Positions 10,271-17,796 of a stretch of DNA of 26,243 nucleotides are shown piece after piece. Every line of letters begins with the position of its first letter. Position 1 is the first letter of the stretch. The position numbers and the translations under genes are program-made. The notes beneath the pieces were generated by a model. That model had not been told where the DNA came from. It saw only the letters and a program-made list of their open reading frames with translations, and did not search any database. The stretch spans positions 1 to 26,243 of the forward strand of contig CABZNM010000008.1 of the NCBI GenBank assembly GCA_902527075.1, read 5' to 3'. Origin of the DNA: an uncultured Pelagibacteraceae bacterium (GTDB lineage: Bacteria > Pseudomonadota > Alphaproteobacteria > Pelagibacterales > AG-422-B15).

Positions 10271-10948
10271 ATGCAAATTATTCCCTATAGCAAACTAGTA
10301 ATGAATGAGGGAGGAATTCACGTTCAAAAGGGCATGAATTTTGCAATTCAAAAAACATATTCAATTGTACTCATGTCCACAAGAAAGAATGCCCCATATA
10401 ATGATGAAATTTATGACGATGGAGTAATAGAATATGAGGGGCATGATGTGAAAAAGAATATTGCTGAGGATAAAAAGTCAGTAGATCAGCCATTATTAAA
10501 TAAATCAGGTTCATTGACTGAAAATGGAAAGTTTTACTATGCTGCAAAAGATTTTAAAGAAAAAAAAAGAGAGGCAGCAAAGATTAAGGTTTATCGAAAA
10601 ATTAGAAATGGCGTATGGGTTGATATGGGTTTTTATGATTTAATAGATGCGTATACAAGATCTGATAATAAGAGAAAAGTATTTAAATTTTTATTAAAAC
10701 CAAATTTAGATGGAATTGATGACACAGCTGAAATTATTGATTTAATACATGATAGAGTCATACCTGGTGATGTTCAGAGAGAGGTATATGAGAGAGATAA
10801 TGGAAAATGTACTCAATGTGGTTCTTCGGAAAATCTACATTTTGATCATATTCTTCCTTTCTCTAAAGGTGGATCTTCAAAAGTTGTGTCAAATATACAA
10901 TTGTTGTGCGCAAGACATAATTTACAGAAAGGTGCAAAGTTTGTATGA
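10271..10948 (+). CDS. HNH endonuclease with SRA/PUA-like N-terminal domain
   Basis: A 225-residue protein. The C-terminal 56 residues are a textbook HNH nuclease: REVYERDNGKCTQC, then FDHILPFSKGG, then NIQLLCARHNLQKG. Zinc Cys180 and Cys183, catalytic Asp192-His193, Asn208 and His216 are all visible. The N-terminal ~150 residues (YSIVLMSTRK, DDGVIEYEGHD, SVDQPLL, IKVYRKIRNGVWVDMG, VFKFLLKPN) resemble the SRA/YDG branch of the PUA-like fold, which reads modified cytosines in type IV restriction enzymes; this part is judged by pattern only. If right, the protein would cut DNA bearing modified bases, a defence function. A free-standing homing endonuclease is the main alternative. There is no Shine-Dalgarno sequence and no methyltransferase neighbour, consistent with a modification-dependent enzyme. 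Confidence 0.85.
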   Translation: MQIIPYSKLVMNEGGIHVQKGMNFAIQKTYSIVLMSTRKNAPYNDEIYDDGVIEYEGHDVKKNIAEDKKSVDQPLLNKSGSLTENGKFYYAAKDFKEKKREAAKIKVYRKIRNGVWVDMGFYDLIDAYTRSDNKRKVFKFLLKPNLDGIDDTAEIIDLIHDRVIPGDVQREVYERDNGKCTQCGSSENLHFDHILPFSKGGSSKVVSNIQLLCARHNLQKGAKFV

Positions 10949-10953
10949 AGTCC

Positions 10954-10975
10954 AAAACTTACACAAAACTTACAC
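10954..10975 (+). repeat. Tandem 11-bp direct repeat AAAACTTACAC x2
   Basis: Two perfect, head-to-tail copies of AAAACTTACAC (10954-10964, 10965-10975) begin 6 nt after the HNH stop and about 50 nt before the second guaA-tail repeat. Their size, spacing and closeness to an attachment-like repeat resemble arm-type binding sites of tyrosine integrases. This is positional inference only. Confidence 0.6.
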
Positions 10976-11025
10976 ACTTAAAAAACAGACGCTGTAAGCT
11001 TTGCTATACAAGGCTTTTAAATATT

Positions 11026-11046
11026 GGCACTATTGAGTGGGAATAA
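11026..11046 (+). repeat. Direct repeat copy 2: displaced guaA tail (att-like)
   Basis: This 21-nt stretch would read GTIEWE-stop, matching the guaA C-terminus. No guaA homology extends upstream of it: the preceding codons would read LNI where guaA has KPP. The 18-of-21 match with only synonymous differences says it was once a translated guaA end, probably the original host end pushed downstream when an insertion supplied a new one. The GST-like gene starts 18 nt after it, which is probably the ancestral guaA-neighbour spacing. Confidence 0.72.
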
Positions 11047-11064
11047 AATTGTTATTTTTAAATT

Positions 11065-11916
11065 ATGAGAAATAATTCTGATATTAAATCTCAAATCATA
11101 GATTTGTATGGAAATGATCATTCACCATGGGTTCAATCTGTTCTCCTTTGTTTATATGATAAAGATATGAGTTATAATTTAAGAACAATTCCAACATTGA
11201 GTTTGTTTTTTAAAAGTGGAGTTATGATGCCCGCAATGAGACTTAAATCTAATTTATGGAAATTGGATTCCGCAGAAATTTTACAATCATTAGGCTATAA
11301 TCCTATATCAAAATTAGAAAAAAAGTTAATTTTCAAAACTTGGCAAGGAGTACAGCATAGGGTCGATAACCCTTTTAGGTTTTTCTATTCCTTCAGTATT
11401 TGCAAAGGATTTCACAATAAAAAACTATTTAACTTATTAAATCATGCAATAAGACCTCTCACATCAATTTACTTTTTTACGCTTTTAAATATTGTTAAAA
11501 TAAAGATTAAAAAATTCACTTATGATGAGAAATTCTTAGAACAATATATTTATTGGAATGATAAATTAGCAACTCAAGATACGAATTATTTTGGAGGAGA
11601 CTCTCTCAATATAATTGATTATCAGTTATTTGGAGTGATCCAATGTCACTGCAGTATACCACACTCTCCTCTAATCAAAACTCTTCAAGAAGACACAGAT
11701 CTTGGCCATTTAAGAAAATGGATTTCGAATATGCATATAAAATTTGCTAATTATCCACATCTTTATTCAGCTAATTTTTTTAATCCAAAGCAGAAAATTA
11801 TACGTAAAGCTTCTTTTCTAGAACAAACTATTTATTGGTCAGGGTTAATTACTTTTCTATTAATACTGCCTTTTACTCTTTTTTTAATATTAATTCTAAT
11901 AATGAGAAGAAAATAA
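11065..11916 (+). CDS. GST-like protein with C-terminal membrane anchor
   Basis: A 283-residue protein. Residues about 11-45 look like the start of a thioredoxin-fold GST N-terminal domain (DLYGNDHSPWVQSVLLCLYD, with a Ser-Pro-Trp active-site-like turn). The middle, including WNDKLATQDTNYFGGDSLNIIDYQLFG, fits the helical GST C-terminal domain, where the FGG..LNIIDY stretch corresponds to the conserved N-capping box. Residues about 258-280 form a strongly hydrophobic helix ending in MRRK, so the protein is probably anchored in the inner membrane with its soluble part cytoplasmic. Glutathione use is not demonstrated and several typical glutathione-binding residues cannot be placed confidently. 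It is the first gene after the displaced guaA tail. Confidence 0.65.
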   Translation: MRNNSDIKSQIIDLYGNDHSPWVQSVLLCLYDKDMSYNLRTIPTLSLFFKSGVMMPAMRLKSNLWKLDSAEILQSLGYNPISKLEKKLIFKTWQGVQHRVDNPFRFFYSFSICKGFHNKKLFNLLNHAIRPLTSIYFFTLLNIVKIKIKKFTYDEKFLEQYIYWNDKLATQDTNYFGGDSLNIIDYQLFGVIQCHCSIPHSPLIKTLQEDTDLGHLRKWISNMHIKFANYPHLYSANFFNPKQKIIRKASFLEQTIYWSGLITFLLILPFTLFLILILIMRRK

Positions 11917-11970
11917 AAATTTATAGTAAGATACAAATTATTATTAATTAATTAATAGGAGAGCTCTGAT

Positions 11971-12354
11971 ATGAATAAAGAAAGTTTTTTTCTAATATTT
12001 TCTGCTTTAGGAGTTTTTCCTGTTGCTTTAGCATATGGGGCATTCCCAAGTTTCAGCTTACCACTTTTGTACAATATAGAAATTACAAGCAATAATTTAT
12101 CTAATGTATTTAGAGCAGTTATGGGGCTATATGTATCTTTTAATATTTTTTGGGTAATTGGTGCATTAAATTCATCTCTCAGATTAAGTGCGTTATGGAG
12201 CCTTTTTATATTTTATACTGGTGCTGGTGCAGGTAGAGTTTTGAGCATTGCATTAGATGGTTCTCCAGATACTATTTTTATACTCTATCTTAGTTTAGAG
12301 ATTTTTGGATCAGCGATATCATTCTGGCTTATAAAAGGATTTAAAAGTAATTAA
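11971..12354 (+). CDS. DUF4345 family four-helix membrane protein
   Basis: A 127-residue protein with four predicted membrane helices. The patterns NVFRAVMGLYVSFNIFWVIG and GAGAGRVLSIALDGSPD are the hallmark of DUF4345, a family of small inner-membrane proteins of unknown function. The start is well supported: TAGGAGAG lies about 8 nt upstream of the ATG, one of the few clear Shine-Dalgarno sequences in the window. It lies between the GST-like gene and rarD-like gene on the same strand, with 54 and 42 nt gaps. Confidence 0.8.
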   Translation: MNKESFFLIFSALGVFPVALAYGAFPSFSLPLLYNIEITSNNLSNVFRAVMGLYVSFNIFWVIGALNSSLRLSALWSLFIFYTGAGAGRVLSIALDGSPDTIFILYLSLEIFGSAISFWLIKGFKSN

Positions 12355-12396
12355 TAATCTTATTTTTATACTCAACAAATATAAATTTATCATTTA

Positions 12397-13308
12397 ATGA
12401 ATAATAAAGAATTTAATTTAGGCATAAGCTACTCAGCACTTGGATCTCTCTGGTGGGGTATTCTTGGAGTTATCTATTTTGAATATATTTCTTTTATTGG
12501 CCACATTGAATCTGTAATACATCGTTGTATATGGACATCACTTTTTTTACTAATTACTACTGTCTATTTTTCAAAATGGAAGATATTTTTTGAGGTAATT
12601 AAAAATAAAAAAAATTTAATTACCCTCTTTTTTTCAGGATTTTTAATTTTTATTAATTGGGCTGTATGGATCTATGCAGTATCAAATAATCAGATAATTG
12701 ATGCAAGTTTTGGTTATTTTATCATGCCAATTATAAGTGTATTTCTAGGTTATATATTTTTTAAAGAAGAATTAAATACGAAGAGAAAGATTTCAATAAT
12801 TTTAGTTATAGTCTCTGTTTTGTATATTTCTTTTTATAGTTTGAATTCTCTACCGTGGGTTGGAATAGTGGTGGCTCTTAGTTGGAGTTTTTATAATCTA
12901 TTACGTAAAAAAATAAATGTGGATACCGATATTGGATTATTTATAGAAAGTCTGTTCATGCTTCCTTTTGCCCTAATAGGATTCTACTTTATTGCTAATA
13001 ACAATTTAAATGACTTCAGTTCAGTCAATATATCGCTAAGTGTGTTAATATTACTGTCAGGACCAATGACTGTTATTCCTCTATTTCTGTATGTAAGAGG
13101 TGTTGAGCTTTGTGGATTAGGACCAACTGGCATGATATTTTACATAACTCCTACATTTCAATTTATTTTGGGTTATTTTTATTTTAACGAAGTTTTCTTT
13201 TTGCCGAAGTTATTAAGTTTCATAATAATTTGGATTGCAGTAGCAATTTATCTAAGAGATTTATACGAATCTGATCTATTAGTTAGCAATATTAACTTAA
13301 AGCAATAA
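12397..13308 (+). CDS. rarD: RarD-like EamA/DMT superfamily permease
   Basis: A 303-residue inner-membrane protein with about ten hydrophobic helices in two EamA halves, close to E. coli RarD (296). RarD-type features are LGSLWWGILGVIYFEYI at the start, INWAVWIYAVSNNQIIDASF in helices 3-4, FIMPIISVFLGYIFFKEE, LSWSFYNLLRKK and the C-terminal GPMTVIPLFLYVRGVE and GMIFYITPTFQFILGYFYF. RarD is named for a chloramphenicol-sensitivity phenotype and its natural substrate is unknown. It is followed 5 nt later by the DUF3147 gene. Confidence 0.88.
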   Translation: MNNKEFNLGISYSALGSLWWGILGVIYFEYISFIGHIESVIHRCIWTSLFLLITTVYFSKWKIFFEVIKNKKNLITLFFSGFLIFINWAVWIYAVSNNQIIDASFGYFIMPIISVFLGYIFFKEELNTKRKISIILVIVSVLYISFYSLNSLPWVGIVVALSWSFYNLLRKKINVDTDIGLFIESLFMLPFALIGFYFIANNNLNDFSSVNISLSVLILLSGPMTVIPLFLYVRGVELCGLGPTGMIFYITPTFQFILGYFYFNEVFFLPKLLSFIIIWIAVAIYLRDLYESDLLVSNINLKQ

Positions 13309-13313
13309 GAGTA

Positions 13314-13664
13314 ATGTATCTATATTTTTTCAAAATCATTATCACAGCAATTCTAATTGTTATTATTAGTGAAATTGCAAAAATTAGTGGAAGATTTGGG
13401 GGCATGATAGCCGCATTGCCTATTACTACGCTTCTTGTTCTTTTTTGGATGTATGTTGAAGGTGTTGCAGATGAAAAAATAGCAAACTATATGTCATTTA
13501 CAGTTTATTTTCTGATCCCAACACTGCCAATGTTTATACTTTTTCCATTTTTGATAAAAAAATTCAGTTTCATTTTGGCAATCATTATTAGTATTGCTTT
13601 AACAGCACTTCTTATTTACTTATTTAATCACATTTACAATCAATTTGGATTTAAGATATTTTAA
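13314..13664 (+). CDS. DUF3147 family small membrane protein
   Basis: A 116-residue protein made almost wholly of four hydrophobic helices. The pattern IVIISEIAKISGRFGGMIAALP, then LFWMYVEG and FLIPTLPMFILFPFLIKK matches DUF3147, inner-membrane proteins with no known function that are often found beside transporter genes. The ATG is 5 nt after the rarD-like stop and its TAA is 2 nt before the acetyltransferase ATG, so it lies inside an operon-like run. Confidence 0.75.
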   Translation: MYLYFFKIIITAILIVIISEIAKISGRFGGMIAALPITTLLVLFWMYVEGVADEKIANYMSFTVYFLIPTLPMFILFPFLIKKFSFILAIIISIALTALLIYLFNHIYNQFGFKIF

Positions 13665-13666
13665 TT

Positions 13667-14164
13667 ATGTTTGAAAAAATTACTGATTGGTTCAAAGGAA
13701 GTAGATTAATAGATTTTAGTTGGCTCAAAAAAACTAATTTTGTTGAATTAGAAAATATAGATGTATCAGAAGATCCCGTGCGGCCTGAATTAGATTTGGA
13801 ATGGCGTAGATCATTTGGAAGAAAAATATTTGGTTTAGATTTTGATGGTACAATTCAAGCTATAATGTGTATTGCATTTACAAATGATGTTCCTCATTCA
13901 GTCAGAGAGCTTGATTTAATGAGCAGAGTCTCTACTTACGAAAAAAATGCAGATACAGTTATCGCTTACACAGTATGGTCTCGTAAAAAAGGAGCGGGAA
14001 GAAAAATTATGGATGAAGCATTAAAATATGCAAAAGAAAATAATTTTAGCAGAATTGTAACACTTTCACCGTTAACTCCTATGGCTACACATTATCATAT
14101 TCGAAATGGTGCAAAGCTTCTTGGTCACAATCCTAACACTCAAAATTTTGAGTATTCCCTCTAA
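13667..14164 (+). CDS. GNAT-like N-acetyltransferase
   Basis: A 165-residue cytoplasmic protein. The acetyl-CoA pyrophosphate-binding signature RKKGAG (R-x-x-G-x-G) is followed by the amphipathic helix IMDEALKYAKENNFSRI and then LSPLTPMATHYHIRNGAKLLG, where the Y-x-x-x-GA-x-x-LG ending is the usual GNAT motif B. The N-terminal half contains the acceptor-side beta strands and is not informative about the substrate. It is packed 2 nt after DUF3147 and 8 nt before the NAD(P)-binding protein. Confidence 0.75.
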   Translation: MFEKITDWFKGSRLIDFSWLKKTNFVELENIDVSEDPVRPELDLEWRRSFGRKIFGLDFDGTIQAIMCIAFTNDVPHSVRELDLMSRVSTYEKNADTVIAYTVWSRKKGAGRKIMDEALKYAKENNFSRIVTLSPLTPMATHYHIRNGAKLLGHNPNTQNFEYSL

Positions 14165-14172
14165 ATTGGGTA

Positions 14173-14811
14173 ATGAAAAAAACATCTATAGTATTGGGTG
14201 CTTCAGGTTTAATTGGCAGATTGCTTATTTTAGAACTATTACAAAAATCTAATAAAGTAATAGCAATTTTAAGAAATGATGAAGCGCTCCCAAATGATGT
14301 TGAAAAATTAATTATTAATTTTGATGAATTTATTAATAGTGGAAACCTACCAAGTTGCGATCAAATATTCATTTGTATAGGCACTACGATCAAGCAGGCT
14401 GGAAGTAAAGAAGAGTTTAATAAGGTAGATTATAGATATGCCTATGAATTTGCAAAAAAAGCTCTTGAAGTCAAAACTAGTGAAATACATTTAGTTTCTT
14501 CGGTTGGAGCTGACAGCAATTCTAATAATTTTTATTTGAAAACAAAAGGTCAAATTGAGAATGCAATTTTAGACTTGAAATTTGAATATACAAGAATCTA
14601 TCGTCCATCTCTTCTTATGGGTAAACGATCTGAAACACGATTGCTTGAAAAATTAGGTCAATTAATATCTCCTTTACTAAACAATTTCCTCCTTGGTAAT
14701 ATGAAAAGGTATCGAAGCATAGATGCAAAAAAAGTAGCCCGATCTATGGTTTATAATAATGAAGAAAAATCACTTAAATATTACTATTATAATGACTTTA
14801 TTAATCAGTAA
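14173..14811 (+). CDS. NAD(P)-binding Rossmann protein (TIP30/HTATIP2-like atypical SDR)
   Basis: A 212-residue protein. GASGLIG at residues 9-15 is the dinucleotide-binding glycine motif of atypical short-chain dehydrogenases. FICIGTTIKQAGS..FNKVDY, HLVSSVGADSNSNNFYLKTK (Ser plus a YxxxK pair) and YRPSLLMG follow in the order seen in HTATIP2/YbjT-type proteins. The C-terminal segment RSIDAKKVARSMV is also typical. The substrate is unknown and a redox or regulatory role is possible. Confidence 0.78.
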   Translation: MKKTSIVLGASGLIGRLLILELLQKSNKVIAILRNDEALPNDVEKLIINFDEFINSGNLPSCDQIFICIGTTIKQAGSKEEFNKVDYRYAYEFAKKALEVKTSEIHLVSSVGADSNSNNFYLKTKGQIENAILDLKFEYTRIYRPSLLMGKRSETRLLEKLGQLISPLLNNFLLGNMKRYRSIDAKKVARSMVYNNEEKSLKYYYYNDFINQ

Positions 14812-14851
14812 ATATGGTGGAAATTTAGTATAGCAATCCTAATTTAATTAC

Positions 14852-16285
14852 ATGGTCAATGATAAAGATATTTCTATTATTTGGTTTAGACAAGATCTTA
14901 GAATAAAGGATAATCCTGCTCTATCTGAATCCTTAAAACATTCAATTGTTTATCCTATATACATATTTGACGATGTTAATTCTAGAGATCATGAAATGGG
15001 GGCTGCTAGTAAGATTTGGCTTCATCACTCTTTAAATAATCTTAACAAAAATCTTGGAGAAAAATTGTCAATCTTTAAAGGTGATCCAAAAGACGTTTTA
15101 GTGAAAATTATAAAATCAAATCAGGTGAAAAATATTTATTGGAATAGATGTTATGAACCTTGGAGGATTAAAAGAGATAAAAAGATTAAAAGATTAATTG
15201 AAGATTGTGGAGCAATATCTCATTCTTCAAATGGTTCACTGCTGTGGGAGCCATGGGAAGTCCTGAAAGCTGACGGTACACCGTATAAGGTATTCACTCC
15301 ATTTTATAGGCGAGGATGTCTGGGCTCTCATCCTCCTAGAAAACCACAACCAAGCCCATCACTTAAAAATATTTCTAAAAATAAAATTTCAAAAATCTCA
15401 ATCTCGAAACTAAAACTTTTACCAATTACGAAATGGTATAGAAAAATAGAAAGTGAATGGCAACCAGGTGAAGATAACGCACACAAAAAATTAAATGAAT
15501 TTTTAAGAAACGGAATTGTTAATTATAAAGAAGGTCGGAATTTTCCTTCTAAAAAATATGTTTCGCAATTATCTCCATACCTTCATCATGGTGAGATTTC
15601 TCCAAATTACATATGGTACAAAGCTAAAGAAAACAATAAATTGGGAAAAATGAATCATAATTTAGATCATTTTTTAACTGAGTTAGGATGGCGAGAGTTT
15701 TCTTATAGTCTTCTCTATCACTTTCCTTTTTTACCAATAGATAATTTACAAAAAAAATTTGATAAATTTCCATGGGACAAAAATAACAAACTTCTTAACG
15801 TTTGGAAAAAGGGTCTGACAGGTTATCCTATTGTAGATGCAGGAATGAGAGAACTTTCGCAAACAGGATATATGCATAATCGCTTGAGAATGATAGTTGG
15901 TTCTTTTTTAGTAAAAAATTTATTGTTACATTGGAATCATGGGGAAAGATGGTTTTGGGATTGTTTAGTTGATGCAGATTTAGCAAGCAACAGTGCTGGA
16001 TGGCAATGGATTGCTGGTACTGGGGCAGATGCAGCTCCATATTTTAGAATCTTCAATCCTGTTACGCAGGGGCAAAAATTTGATTCAGATGGTGAATATA
16101 CAAAAAAATATATTCCAGAACTGAAGTACATGCCAAACAAATACCTCTTTAATCCATGGGAAGCCCCAAAAGAAGTTTTAGAAGCTGCAAATGTAAAATT
16201 AGGCAAAAATTATCCTTTACCAATTGTTAAGATAGGACCTTCAAGACAAAAAGCATTAGAAGCGTTTGCGAAGACTAAAAACTAA
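14852..16285 (+). CDS. phrB: Deoxyribodipyrimidine photolyase (class I cryptochrome/photolyase)
   Basis: Blue-light-driven repair of cyclobutane pyrimidine dimers with FAD. The 477 residues match E. coli PhrB (472). The N-terminal antenna domain begins IIWFRQDLRIKDNPAL. The FAD-binding catalytic domain shows GYPIVDAGMREL, NRLRMIVGSFLVKNLL, WGERWFWD-type WNHGERWFWDCLVDADLASN, WQWIAGTGADAAPYFRIFNP and QGQKFD, all core motifs around the flavin and the electron-transfer tryptophans. No Shine-Dalgarno sequence is evident before the ATG. Photolyase suggests a sunlit habitat. A cryptochrome-like signalling role is less likely given the full set of repair motifs, though lesion type (CPD or 6-4) is not proven. 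Confidence 0.93.
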   Translation: MVNDKDISIIWFRQDLRIKDNPALSESLKHSIVYPIYIFDDVNSRDHEMGAASKIWLHHSLNNLNKNLGEKLSIFKGDPKDVLVKIIKSNQVKNIYWNRCYEPWRIKRDKKIKRLIEDCGAISHSSNGSLLWEPWEVLKADGTPYKVFTPFYRRGCLGSHPPRKPQPSPSLKNISKNKISKISISKLKLLPITKWYRKIESEWQPGEDNAHKKLNEFLRNGIVNYKEGRNFPSKKYVSQLSPYLHHGEISPNYIWYKAKENNKLGKMNHNLDHFLTELGWREFSYSLLYHFPFLPIDNLQKKFDKFPWDKNNKLLNVWKKGLTGYPIVDAGMRELSQTGYMHNRLRMIVGSFLVKNLLLHWNHGERWFWDCLVDADLASNSAGWQWIAGTGADAAPYFRIFNPVTQGQKFDSDGEYTKKYIPELKYMPNKYLFNPWEAPKEVLEAANVKLGKNYPLPIVKIGPSRQKALEAFAKTKN

Positions 16286-16380
16286 TCTAATTATAATTAA
16301 TATTTATATAATTATATCAGAGCATAAATTCGTTCAGTAATTTTTTGCCACATCTAGATAATGATGTATAGTTTAACTGT

Positions 16381-16899
16381 ATGAATGGTGAAATAATAAT
16401 AATAATCGTACAAATGGTCGCTGCTTTTGGTGTTGTTGTTTCTGTGATTTATCTTGGCATACAAATCCATCAACAGAATGAAATTACCAAAGCACAATTC
16501 GGTCATTCACTAACACAAAGAATGTATGAAAGATATTTTAAAACTGCAAAAGATAAAGAGTTTAGTGAGTTTCTTGCAAAAGACTGGGCTCGTGGTGAAT
16601 TAGATGACTCAGACAAGTGGAGAGTTGCAATATTCGTCAATACAGTTTTAGTTGATATTTTTGACACTTATGAAAAAGTTCAGAAAGGGTTTGTTGATGA
16701 GTCACACTTAAAAATGAGAATGCATATGCTTAAACTAGGTACCATGAAAGCTCCAATTGCTCAGTCATCATGGAAATATTGGAAGGGTATTAGGTCAAAA
16801 GAGTTTATAGATTGGTTTGAAAGTGAAATTTATGGTGATTCAAGCGCTTTTGATGAAGGGTATCAGGAAGAAGTCATACCTAATGTTCGAAGAAAGTAA
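16381..16899 (+). CDS. Uncharacterised membrane-anchored protein
   Basis: I do not recognise a named family. The 172-residue protein opens with one hydrophobic helix (about residues 3-27, ending SVIYLGIQI), then HQQNEITKAQFGH and a soluble, helix-rich remainder with many charged and aromatic residues (RMYERYFKTAKDKEF, KWRVAIFVNTVLVDIFDTYEKVQKGFVDE, WKYWKGIRSKEFIDWF). The YLGIQI-x-QN-x-x-TKA start is shared, as I recall, by many hypothetical proteins of marine proteobacteria. It stands alone between the photolyase (95-nt gap) and panB (69-nt gap). Confidence 0.7.
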   Translation: MNGEIIIIIVQMVAAFGVVVSVIYLGIQIHQQNEITKAQFGHSLTQRMYERYFKTAKDKEFSEFLAKDWARGELDDSDKWRVAIFVNTVLVDIFDTYEKVQKGFVDESHLKMRMHMLKLGTMKAPIAQSSWKYWKGIRSKEFIDWFESEIYGDSSAFDEGYQEEVIPNVRRK

Positions 16900-16968
16900 T
16901 AAAACCAAATCTGACAAATTTTGCCTAAATTATAGAAATTTGTTGATTCTTAGCTTATAAGACGCTTC

Positions 16969-17796
16969 ATGAAAAGAAAATCAGCTAAAGATATTATGAA
17001 TTTAAAAGGCAAAAGACCTATAGTTTGCCTTACTGCGTATACTGCACCTATAGCACGTTCACTTGACGAACATGTAGACTTATTATTGGTAGGTGACTCA
17101 CTTGGTATGGTTCTTTATGATTATGAAAACACCTTATCCGTAACATTGCCTCAAATGGTTGAACACGCTAAATCGGTGGTAAATGCATCTTTTTCATCGT
17201 GCATTGTTGTTGATCTACCCTTTGGTACTTATGAAGAGTCGAAAGAAAAAGCTTTTGCAAATTCATCGGATGTCATGAAGGAAACAAACTGCAATGCAAT
17301 TAAGTTAGAGGGCGGTCAGAATATGTATGAAACAGTAAAGTTTCTCACAGAGCGATCAATACCAGTTATGGGCCACATAGGACTACAGCCACAAAGAGTT
17401 TTAATTGAAGGAGGATACAAGGTTAAAGGCAAGTCAAAATTTGAGTGGAATAAATTTATAGAAGATGCAATGTCTTTAGAGGAAGCAGGTGCTTTTTCAA
17501 TAGTGCTTGAAGGGATGACAGAGCCTTTGGCAGCTGAAATTACATCAAAAGTAAAAATACCTACAATAGGTATTGGAGCTTCACCAAAATGTGATGGACA
17601 AATTTTAGTTACTGAGGACATGCTTGGATTAACTAATATTGCACCTAAATTTGTAAAGAAATACATCAATTTAGAAGAAATCATAAAAAAGGCAGCAGAT
17701 CAATATTCTTCTGAGGTACAACAAAGACAATTCCCAAGCGAGAAACATACTTACCAAATGAATGTATCCCTGGTTGAAAAAAATGAGAGTAAATAA
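16969..17796 (+). CDS. panB: 3-methyl-2-oxobutanoate hydroxymethyltransferase
   Basis: Transfers a hydroxymethyl group from 5,10-methylene-tetrahydrofolate to alpha-ketoisovalerate, giving ketopantoate for pantothenate and coenzyme A synthesis. The 275-residue protein keeps all active-site positions of E. coli PanB: Asp43-Ser44 in VGDSLGMV, Asp82 in VVDLPFGTYEE (both metal ligands), Lys112 and Glu114 in IKLEGG, and the catalytic Glu181 in VLEGM. The C-terminus is slightly longer than in E. coli (264 residues). No panC or panE is present nearby. Its stop shares one base with the next start (TAATG), coupling it to the yfgM-bamB-der genes. Confidence 0.95.
   Translation: MKRKSAKDIMNLKGKRPIVCLTAYTAPIARSLDEHVDLLLVGDSLGMVLYDYENTLSVTLPQMVEHAKSVVNASFSSCIVVDLPFGTYEESKEKAFANSSDVMKETNCNAIKLEGGQNMYETVKFLTERSIPVMGHIGLQPQRVLIEGGYKVKGKSKFEWNKFIEDAMSLEEAGAFSIVLEGMTEPLAAEITSKVKIPTIGIGASPKCDGQILVTEDMLGLTNIAPKFVKKYINLEEIIKKAADQYSSEVQQRQFPSEKHTYQMNVSLVEKNESK

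Larger units (their letters stand above)
10245..11046 (+). mobile_element. Putative minimal insertion at guaA carrying one HNH gene
   Basis: An 802-bp unit bounded by two copies of the guaA tail (10224-10244 and 11026-11046). It contains only the SRA-like/HNH endonuclease gene, about 50 bp of short repeats and a non-coding tail. No integrase is visible, so it is either a decayed island, a cassette moved by an enzyme supplied elsewhere, or a spread-by-recombination element using its own endonuclease. The boundaries rest on the repeat alone; the mobility is inferred. Confidence 0.55.

Noticed and set aside
10749..10997. Open frame overlapping the HNH gene in another frame
   Set aside because: It is a shadow of the HNH coding sequence; the HNH frame carries all the conserved residues.
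10224..11046. tRNA-type attachment site for the guaA-linked insertion
   Set aside because: No tRNA-like sequence is present; the repeat is the guaA coding end itself.
16914..16943. 8-bp inverted repeat ACAAATTT/AAATTTGT upstream of panB
   Set aside because: Pure AT-rich stem apart from one pair, 14-nt loop and no following T-tract; not convincing as terminator or operator.
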